From the NCBI GenBank assembly GCA_011524675.1, contig WTJX01000259.1, positions 1 through 5,590 on the forward strand: a stretch of DNA of 5,590 nt, in the 5' to 3' direction. The DNA is from Cytophagales bacterium. GTDB lineage: Bacteria > Bacteroidota > Bacteroidia > Cytophagales > JAAEPT01. The notes under the pieces were generated by a model. It did no database searches. It was not told the origin of the DNA and worked only from the letters and a program-made list of their open reading frames with translations. The position numbers and the translations under genes were made by a program. The first letter of the stretch is position 1; every line of letters begins with the position of its first letter. Below, in pieces: positions 1 through 5,590 of the stretch.

Positions 1-1991
1 ATGCTCTTCTTTCGCTGTAGCCAAACAGCCAAATACTTTAAGTAATCGTTCACATACTCAGCATCATAGGCTTTCTTCTTCTTCTCTTGATGGTCTATTT
101 TTCGTTTGACAAATTCATCTACCAGCAAATGCTTTATTTCTTCTTCCGTCTCAGGAAGTTCCTTCTGATCGTCAAGCCGATGATGAAAAGTTTGCATGGC
201 GGCATTGAAATAAAAAGGGATTTGCAGTACTTTTTTTAGCAAAGGGTATTGCTCGCATAGTGTCCATAGGTTTTGAGCGGCATTAGCATTGACATTGGCG
301 TGGCTCTCTCCCAACCTTTCTTTTGCCGATGCCAAAGTTTGCATTACCTTTTCAAGACTAACATCTTTCACGGTTATTTTCAGCTTTACGGGTGCTTGCC
401 CTCCTGCTTGCTGGTATTCTTCTATGCGCGAGCATATCACATACTTGTAGGGATCAAAATCAAGATTTTGGTAATTGGTGATACTATCGAGGCATTTGCT
501 ACGGATCTGATTACGCGCTTCGGCAGTAGGAAGGTGTTGTCCCACTTCGTCAAAGCCGTCAAGCAAGGGAATGATTTTACGTTCTGATATAACAGTATAA
601 GCCAACTCTTCGGGATAATTGTAAAAATCAACTAAAACCCTCGCCAACCATTCGGTAAAGTCAGCGCTATATTCCTCTGTCCAAGCAGCAAGGTTAAAAA
701 TAACAGGAATGGGGTGCGCAGCATCTTCTTTGGCTTTTTGTAGTAAGCCTTGAGCCACATCCAGCAATCGGCTCGTTTTTCCTGAGCCTGGCTTACCCAA
801 TAGCAAGATGAATTGATGTTCCTCTAATAGTTCTGCTAGCTTTTCTTGCTCTTCTTTCGTGCTTCTATTGCTTTCAAAATAGACCGTATATTCCTTTTTT
901 TTGTGTAAATCTTCTACCTCAAAATCCAAGGGCAATGTAAGCCTATGATCTAGTTTTTGATCTAATCGCTTGTCATATTGGTATTCTAGATGTTCTATAA
1001 ACGCAGCACGTTGAGAGATTTCTAATTTTTCCTTTCTGTCTAGGTAGTACTTTTTATCTTCTTTCTTAAGTGAAGGAAGTTTAGCTATGAAGCCCCTCTT
1101 TTTTTGAGCCGACTTTTCCGTTTGTGGCAACTCGCGCATTGCTCCCACAAACACTTTTAGCCTCTCTGTCACGTCTGCCAACTCAATACCTCCTTTATTG
1201 CTCATGTACTCGTTTCGCAGACGATGAAAGGCGTTGGAATTATAAATAATATAGTGCTCTGCCTGTTCAAAAAAATCAGCATACTCACCTCTATTTAATA
1301 GGCTAATCAATTGCTGCTGTTGCTCTTCTGTTACTTCTTTCACTTCCCCACGATCCAATAATTCGTTTATTAAACTTGTCGTAGGCACTTCTATCGGCAT
1401 GGCTTTCAGTTTATCAGGCTCAATTTTTTCTACTACCTGCCTAATGATCTCACTGTAATTACCCTCTAACAATATGTCGGGAGGGATGACCATTCCTGTA
1501 ACTACTGAGAGTGCAGCCGAAATTCGCTCATAGATGTATTTGAGGTCTCGCAAGTGTTGTAGCAATCCCTCCTTTGCTTCGTCGTCCAGTTGTTTTACCT
1601 TCTCACCGTAGGTTTTGTATTGGCTTTGCCAATACTGTACGAGTGCTATCTGTTCGCCTTTGTCCCATACAAAAGAGGCATCTGGCAATACAATGGGGAA
1701 GACACGATTGCTGAAATCACCCCTATCACATGCGGCTGCTAGCTCATACATACAGTAGGGAGACCGTAAGTACTTTTCACTAATTACTGCGACCAAGGCA
1801 TCTGCTCCCGCAATGTCATGCATAAACTCACGGATTACATCGCGATACTTCATATCTGTTTTATCACGCATCACATGGTAGCCCTCAGCCTCGAAAGCAT
1901 CACAAAGTTCATTTACGATATGCTCACGGCTGTCTTCTACTTTTTGTTCTCGTTCCTTCCATGCGTAGGAAATGTATAGTTTACTTTTCAT
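1..1991 (-). CDS. TIR-NACHT (STAND/NLR-like) immune protein, C-terminus outside window
   Basis: Partial gene: 663 codons are open from the ATG at 1991 to the window edge with no stop. An in-frame TAA at 1995-1997 lies two codons upstream, so this is the first possible start; the protein begins directly with the TIR beta strand (MKSKLYISYAW). Seen: a TIR domain at about residues 1-150, with the SPYCMYEL motif whose Glu83 matches the catalytic acid of TIR NADases; a helical middle domain at about 203-290; a pre-NACHT segment at about 310-390; and a NACHT NTPase with Walker A GKPGSGKT (399-406), Walker B LLDGFDEV (476-483) and CSRIEEY (520-526). Known of the family: bacterial NACHT proteins sense phage components through a C-terminal region, oligomerise using ATP and activate an N-terminal effector; TIR effectors cleave NAD+. 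Inferred: a cytosolic abortive-infection protein. No signal peptide or membrane segment is seen. The sensor repeats cannot be judged, and a frameshift or stop beyond the edge cannot be excluded. It is divergent from the helicase gene. Confidence 0.93.
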   Translation of the reverse strand, partial: MKSKLYISYAWKEREQKVEDSREHIVNELCDAFEAEGYHVMRDKTDMKYRDVIREFMHDIAGADALVAVISEKYLRSPYCMYELAAACDRGDFSNRVFPIVLPDASFVWDKGEQIALVQYWQSQYKTYGEKVKQLDDEAKEGLLQHLRDLKYIYERISAALSVVTGMVIPPDILLEGNYSEIIRQVVEKIEPDKLKAMPIEVPTTSLINELLDRGEVKEVTEEQQQQLISLLNRGEYADFFEQAEHYIIYNSNAFHRLRNEYMSNKGGIELADVTERLKVFVGAMRELPQTEKSAQKKRGFIAKLPSLKKEDKKYYLDRKEKLEISQRAAFIEHLEYQYDKRLDQKLDHRLTLPLDFEVEDLHKKKEYTVYFESNRSTKEEQEKLAELLEEHQFILLLGKPGSGKTSRLLDVAQGLLQKAKEDAAHPIPVIFNLAAWTEEYSADFTEWLARVLVDFYNYPEELAYTVISERKIIPLLDGFDEVGQHLPTAEARNQIRSKCLDSITNYQNLDFDPYKYVICSRIEEYQQAGGQAPVKLKITVKDVSLEKVMQTLASAKERLGESHANVNANAAQNLWTLCEQYPLLKKVLQIPFYFNAAMQTFHHRLDDQKELPETEEEIKHLLVDEFVKRKIDHQEKKKKAYDAEYVNDYLKYLAVWLQRKKS

Positions 1992-2121
1992 GATTTAAGG
2001 ATACTTTATTTATGCTTTTTTCTCTTGGCTTAGTACTTTATACTTGCTACTATTTAACGGTAATTTAAACGATGTACATTACTAAAGCCAACATATCATT
2101 GATAAAATCACTTGTTTTTTT

Positions 2122-2136
2122 AGCCTACAATTATTT
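2122..2136 (+). repeat. Partial direct copy of the inverted repeat's right end
   Basis: The 15 bases here (AGCCTAC, A, ATTATTT) match 2348-2362 at 14 of 15 positions, the single difference being A versus T in the middle. The match covers the outer part of the right arm of the long inverted repeat plus its flank. It may be a remnant of a second element end, a repeated regulator-binding site, or chance in AT-rich DNA. Confidence 0.4.
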
Positions 2137-2213
2137 TTGTCACCTACTTATTGTAATTTAACCTTCTGAATCGATCGCTTCTTTTAGTTCTTCGTCCTCT
2201 GAGCTTCAAGTAT

Positions 2214-2356
2214 TAGTAGGCTTTGCGTAACTAAGGTTTTGTGCTTAGTCAAGGCTTTCAAAAATTTAAAACCGCAGTTTACTGATTGTAAATGAGGATT
2301 TTAAATTTTTGTATAACGCTGAATAAGTGCAAAAGATGGTTTTGCAAAGCCTACTA
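2214..2356. repeat. Long imperfect inverted repeat (MITE-like or structured leader)
   Basis: The two 58-base halves (2214-2271 and 2299-2356) are imperfect reverse complements of equal length around a 27-base centre. Three blocks pair: TAGTAGGCTTTGC at 2214-2226 with its exact complement at 2344-2356 (13/13); 2237-2251 with 2320-2334 (12/15); and CAAAAATTTAAAA at 2259-2271 with 2299-2311 (13/13). The centre holds a small hairpin, TTTAC (2278-2282) with GTAAA (2288-2292). A side hairpin, ACTAAG (2230-2235) with CTTAGT (2244-2249), lies in the left arm. Both outer ends finish in TA, which would fit the TA target duplication of IS630/Tc1-mariner-type elements, so a miniature inverted-repeat element is one reading. 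The other is a regulatory or structured RNA in the helicase leader, since it ends 23 bases before that start codon. The palindrome is directly visible; its nature is not established. Confidence 0.75.
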
Positions 2357-2379
2357 TTATTTATTTTAATTAGAAACGT

Positions 2380-5300
2380 ATGATAGATAATAAACTCAAA
2401 CAATGGTTAACATACTGGAAAAACAGCTTAATAGATGGACAACGGGGATATGTTGACTACAGGAGAAAAACACATTTCATACTAGACAATACCGAACTAG
2501 CACATGGCTACCTCCCTGCTCAAGAAGTTAATCAACTTATAGATACAGCAGAAAGAAACTTCAACAATAGTAGAGGTATTACTCAACCATTACATCCTAA
2601 GTGGATAAAATTAGATACTGTTGCCCTTATTATCTCTCCTATCACGTTTAGTACTATCCCTAAGCACACGCATTATACTTCTCGCACCAAGCAACATTAC
2701 CCTTTTTGGATTAAAGCGGTTGCTGACCGTTCAGGTAAACTAATGCTTCCAGAAAATCCACTACCCCATATCCCTAGAACATATTTAGCACCTTCATTTG
2801 ATGATGTACATGAACTGATTATCGGTCATGTTACTGATGTAGATAAGGCTATCGCAGAAATACAAAAACAGGAAGATGGTGAAAACTGGTCTAATTACTA
2901 TCGCTATTGTGTCAATATCTTTGAGTCTATTACTGGAAAGCCTTTTGAAGACTATACGCATGAAGGATACCAAATAGATAAGAAGGTGATTTTTATGCTA
3001 GATGATCAGAGAGGTAATGCTGGCACACACATTGTCAGGCTCTATGAAAACCTTCTCTCTGAAACAAAGGAAAGCCCACTCCTCCACTGCTTTGCTGGTA
3101 TTACTACACCTCAGCCTCCATTTAAGACTGCACTTAAAGTAAAGGATTACCTAACAACTAACGCAGAACATTTAGGACAAATGGGAGACGCCTATCCTTT
3201 ATCTATCAGCCAGCGAAAATCGTTTTATACTTATCTCAATGCTCCTGACGAAAAAGTTTTTACGGTTAATGGTCCTCCCGGCACAGGAAAAACAACGCTA
3301 CTTCAAACGGTAGTTGCCAATATGGTCGTAAAAAGTGTCGTTGAAGAAAGTGAGCCTCCAAAGATCATTGCTTGTTCCACCAATAATCAAGCAGTTACTA
3401 ATATTATGGATAGCTTTTCTAATGCTCAATCTAAATGTAAAGATATTGGGTATCGATGGCTACCTAAACTGACAACTCTTGCATGTTATTTGCCTGCTAC
3501 ATCAAAAGCCGAAAAGACAAAGTACTTTCATGCAAGGGTAAAAACAGGAGAGGGAGACTTTGCCAAAAAAGAGAGTGATGATTACATACAAAAAGCAGCG
3601 CCTTATTTTTTAGAAAAAGTTACTCATTATTTCAAGCAAGACGGCTTAGACCTTGAAAAATCTAAAACCTTACTTCAACAAGAAGTAAAGGATATTCAAC
3701 AAAAAATAGCAAAGGGCAGCGCTCTGTTTCAAGTATGTCAGGAAGTAACCAACGAATTAAAAGAATACTTAACCCAAGAAGATCAAGAACAGTTTTTTCC
3801 AAAAAAAGGAGGTTTTCAACTAACTACCTTTCAAGAAGCACGAGTTAGACTGATAGAAATTGATCGGCAGCTACGTATGTATTTTGACAAAGAACCGCTT
3901 TTAAGAAAATTAGGCTGCTTTCTTCGCTTACGCTTTGCAGAATACAAACGTCATCATGCAATAAGAACCATCATACAACATACTTCATTTCATATCAAGC
4001 TAGCGAAAAGTGTACGTAAGTTAGCATTACTTATTCAGTTTGATGAACTAATAGCATTGTTAGACAGGGTACATAAGGCTTATACTCTATGGGAAAACTG
4101 GAAAGAAGGAAATGAGATAACTGGAGAACCTCCGATGAGTGAAGAGGTGATTAGAAAAAAAGAATACCTCAAAAATCAAGGTGAAAAAGCGAATACAGGC
4201 TATTGTTACGACGAATTAGATATTTCCTTACGACACAAAGCTTTTTGGCTAAGTATCCATTACTGGGAAGCCCGCTGGCTATTGACTACCAAGGAACTAT
4301 TAAGTAATAAGCAAAAACAAGAAAAATGGTTTGAAAGTGATTGTAAAGCTCGTTGGAATAGGCGGGCTATGCTTATGCCATGTTTTGTAAGTACATTTTA
4401 TATGGCTCCTGCATTTTTTACCTACAGTAAACTTATTGGGAAAGATGAATTTAACAAAGGTGTTTATGAATATCCCCCATTGCTAAATTTTATTGACTTA
4501 TTGATTGTAGATGAAGCAGGACAGACTAGCCCAGAGGTAGGAATAGCTACTTTTTCTTTAGCAAAAAAAGCACTAGTTGTTGGTGATACGCAACAGATCG
4601 AACCCGTATGGAGTAGTACTCCTAATGTTGATTTGGGTAATCTACGGCTAAGTGAATTGCCTATTGAGCAAAAAGCCTTAAAAGAATATGATGAAAAAGG
4701 AAAGTTAGCTTCTTCTGGTAGTATCATGAAAATGGCGCAAGAAGCTTCTTCGTATCAAGAAATCATTAAAGAAAGCCTTCAACCAAAAGGTTTGATGTTA
4801 CAAGAACATCGCCGTTGTTTTAACGAACTGGTTGCTTACTGTAATGAAATTGCTTACAAAGGCATATTAGACCCCAAAAGAGGAAAGTCTCCACGTACAT
4901 TACTTGCTCCCATGCTACATTATCATGTAGATGGTCATTCTGCTACAGAAAACAATGGTCGTTACAATACGTCAGAAGTTGAAATGATAAAACAATGGCT
5001 TATACGATATTATAAGGAGGTTGTAGAGTACTATGGTAAGGATAAAAAATACGGTAAAAAAATAGAAAACATGGTCGGCATCATTACTCCTTTCAGCGCA
5101 CAGAAAGCCAAATTGAGAAAAATGATCCGTGACCTAAAACTAGATGCAGATATAATGAAAGTAGGAACTGTACATGCTTTGCAAGGTGCTGAACGACCTA
5201 TCATTTTATTCTCTACTGTCTATGGTCCGGGAGATGTAAGCACCATGTTTTTTGATGTAAACAATAAGCCTAACATGCTCAATGTGGCAGTATCGCGCGC

Positions 5301-5400
5301 ACAGGATAGCTTTATTGTATTTGGAAACAGGCATATTTTGGATGGTAGCAAAAACACACCTTCAGGAAAGCTTTTAAAATATTTAGAATGTGTAGGATAA
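2380..5400 (+). CDS. Large UPF1-like superfamily 1 helicase (AAA_11/AAA_12 type)
   Basis: Complete 1006-residue protein; a TAG in frame at 2371-2373 makes the ATG at 2380 the first possible start. Seen: Q-motif-like LSISQRKSF (274-282); Walker A NGPPGTGKTT (297-306); motif Ia ACSTNNQAVTNI (331-342); motif II VDEAGQ (710-715); motif III VVGDTQQIEP (733-742); motif IV LQEHRR (807-812); ITPFSAQ (902-908); motif V GTVHALQGAE (929-938); motif VI NVAVSRA (968-974). All are canonical, so ATPase and strand-translocating activity on DNA or RNA is expected. The N-terminal 270 residues match no domain I recognise. About 360 mainly helical, Lys/Glu- and Trp-rich residues lie between motifs Ia and II, much larger than a usual 1B domain. 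The chain ends soon after motif VI, with no PLD, PD-(D/E)XK or other nuclease motif. Known: related SF1 helicases act in RNA/DNA processing and in anti-phage systems such as Mokosh. Its defence role here is inferred from the TIR-NACHT neighbour. No signal peptide is seen. Confidence 0.93.
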   Translation: MIDNKLKQWLTYWKNSLIDGQRGYVDYRRKTHFILDNTELAHGYLPAQEVNQLIDTAERNFNNSRGITQPLHPKWIKLDTVALIISPITFSTIPKHTHYTSRTKQHYPFWIKAVADRSGKLMLPENPLPHIPRTYLAPSFDDVHELIIGHVTDVDKAIAEIQKQEDGENWSNYYRYCVNIFESITGKPFEDYTHEGYQIDKKVIFMLDDQRGNAGTHIVRLYENLLSETKESPLLHCFAGITTPQPPFKTALKVKDYLTTNAEHLGQMGDAYPLSISQRKSFYTYLNAPDEKVFTVNGPPGTGKTTLLQTVVANMVVKSVVEESEPPKIIACSTNNQAVTNIMDSFSNAQSKCKDIGYRWLPKLTTLACYLPATSKAEKTKYFHARVKTGEGDFAKKESDDYIQKAAPYFLEKVTHYFKQDGLDLEKSKTLLQQEVKDIQQKIAKGSALFQVCQEVTNELKEYLTQEDQEQFFPKKGGFQLTTFQEARVRLIEIDRQLRMYFDKEPLLRKLGCFLRLRFAEYKRHHAIRTIIQHTSFHIKLAKSVRKLALLIQFDELIALLDRVHKAYTLWENWKEGNEITGEPPMSEEVIRKKEYLKNQGEKANTGYCYDELDISLRHKAFWLSIHYWEARWLLTTKELLSNKQKQEKWFESDCKARWNRRAMLMPCFVSTFYMAPAFFTYSKLIGKDEFNKGVYEYPPLLNFIDLLIVDEAGQTSPEVGIATFSLAKKALVVGDTQQIEPVWSSTPNVDLGNLRLSELPIEQKALKEYDEKGKLASSGSIMKMAQEASSYQEIIKESLQPKGLMLQEHRRCFNELVAYCNEIAYKGILDPKRGKSPRTLLAPMLHYHVDGHSATENNGRYNTSEVEMIKQWLIRYYKEVVEYYGKDKKYGKKIENMVGIITPFSAQKAKLRKMIRDLKLDADIMKVGTVHALQGAERPIILFSTVYGPGDVSTMFFDVNNKPNMLNVAVSRAQDSFIVFGNRHILDGSKNTPSGKLLKYLECVG

Positions 5401-5414
5401 GTAGTTTTTTTACT

Positions 5415-5470
5415 CATAATTCATAACACATAATTCAACACTAATCACTAAACACTAATCATTAATCACT
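5415..5470. repeat. Degenerate heptanucleotide repeat tract (8 units)
   Basis: Eight consecutive 7-base units can be read without a gap: CATAATT, CATAACA, CATAATT, CAACACT, AATCACT, AAACACT, AATCATT, AATCACT. The shared pattern is roughly [C/A]A[T/A][T/C/A]A[T/C][T/A]. Because 7 is not a multiple of 3 and the units create TAA, the tract tends to put stops in several frames. Such low-complexity heptad spacers resemble intergenic filler seen in some Bacteroidota and cyanobacteria; the function is unknown. Confidence 0.65.
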
Positions 5471-5497
5471 AACTCCCTTCCAATCCACATTACACCT

Positions 5498-5532
5498 CAT
5501 TATTCATTATTCATCATTAATTATTAATTAAC
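5498..5532. repeat. Second heptanucleotide repeat tract (5 units)
   Basis: Five units follow one another: CATTATT, CATTATT, CATCATT, AATTATT, AATTAAC. The unit pattern resembles that of the tract at 5415-5470, separated from it by 27 bases of less regular sequence and out of phase by one base, as if the two were parts of one decayed array. Confidence 0.55.
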
Positions 5533-5590
5533 CTACATTCACTTGATAAAAGGCATAGACAAGCAAATTACACTAAGCACTTCTTTAATC

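Larger units (their letters stand above)
1992..2379. other. Divergent intergenic region between TIR-NACHT and helicase genes
   Basis: This AT-rich stretch of 388 bases separates the 5' ends of the two genes, so promoters for both must lie here or very close by. I found no convincing open frame, tRNA or known riboswitch. No clear match to the Bacteroidota promoter consensus (TTTG upstream, TAnnTTTG near the start) was found at correct spacing on either strand, so no promoter is called. The left half (1992-2213) shows only short, weak palindromes; the right half is occupied by a long imperfect inverted repeat, listed separately. Neither gene start has a Shine-Dalgarno sequence. Confidence 0.8.
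5401..5590. other. Non-coding AT-rich region downstream of the helicase gene
   Basis: No open frame of useful length, tRNA or recognisable terminator hairpin is seen. A run of seven T (5405-5411) follows the helicase stop but has no convincing stem before it. Much of the stretch consists of two tracts with a 7-base period, listed separately. The last 50 or so bases show nothing I can identify. Confidence 0.7.

Noticed and set aside
273..587. Plus-strand open frame of 104 codons
   Set aside because: It lies wholly inside the TIR-NACHT gene on the opposite strand, across its Walker B and sensor region, and its product shows no recognisable domain; it is a shadow frame.
437..631. Minus-strand open frame of 64 codons
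   Set aside because: It overlaps the TIR-NACHT gene in another frame of the same strand, across the Walker B coding region, and has no independent support.
2027..2089. Weak hairpin GGCTTAGT with ACTAAAGCC
   Set aside because: It needs a bulge and a long loop of AT-rich sequence; it is not distinguishable from chance.
2286..2317. Possible sigma70-like promoter (TTGTAA ... TATAAC)
   Set aside because: The gap between the two boxes is 20 bases, too long, and the host probably uses the Bacteroidota consensus, which does not fit here either.
2214..2356. Retron-type msr/msd RNA
   Set aside because: Paired outer arms with inner hairpins recall a retron RNA, but no reverse transcriptase is encoded nearby and the neighbouring gene is a helicase.
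4464..4727. Minus-strand open frame of 87 codons
   Set aside because: It is antisense to helicase motifs II and III, whose coding frame is clearly the real one.
5386..5412. Possible terminator: run of T after the helicase stop
   Set aside because: There are seven T in a row, but no stable GC-containing stem precedes them.
5220..5417. Minus-strand open frame of 65 codons
   Set aside because: It is antisense to helicase motif VI and the end of the gene; no family resemblance.
1..5590. CRISPR array, tRNA or rRNA
   Set aside because: No regularly spaced direct repeats of the right length and no tRNA or rRNA-like sequence were seen on either strand.

Overview
The window shows two large, divergently transcribed genes separated by a gap of about 390 bases, followed by an AT-rich, non-coding 3' end. 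The DNA is AT-rich. Neither gene has a recognisable Shine-Dalgarno sequence; both starts are preceded by A/T-rich leaders. Together with the type of genes, this suggests a member of the Bacteroidota (Cytophagia- or Saprospiria-like). That is an inference, because no rRNA or housekeeping marker is present.

Positions 1-1991, minus strand: an open frame of 663 codons runs off the left edge of the window without a stop. It encodes an N-terminal TIR domain with the conserved acidic residue of TIR NADases, a small helical middle domain, and a NACHT-type STAND NTPase with clear Walker A, Walker B and CSR (sensor) motifs. The C-terminal sensor part lies outside the window. This is the architecture of NLR-like bacterial immune proteins, in which ligand sensing drives oligomerisation and a TIR effector consumes NAD+.

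Positions 1992-2379: non-coding, divergent promoter region. Its right half is an imperfect palindrome of about 143 bases (2214-2356) with 13-base perfect termini ending in TA on both sides, resembling a MITE or a long structured leader. It ends only 23 bases before the helicase start codon. A partial copy of its right end lies at 2122-2136.

Positions 2380-5400, plus strand: a complete 1006-residue UPF1-like superfamily 1 helicase. It has an uncharacterised N-terminal region of about 270 residues and an insert of roughly 360 residues between motifs Ia and II. No nuclease or other effector domain is visible.

Positions 5401-5590: no gene. Two low-complexity tracts with a 7-base period stand out (5415-5470 and 5498-5532).

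Working together: a TIR-NACHT sensor next to a stand-alone large SF1 helicase looks like part of a defence island. The genes do not share a transcript. Whether they form one system or are two neighbouring single-gene defences cannot be settled here.
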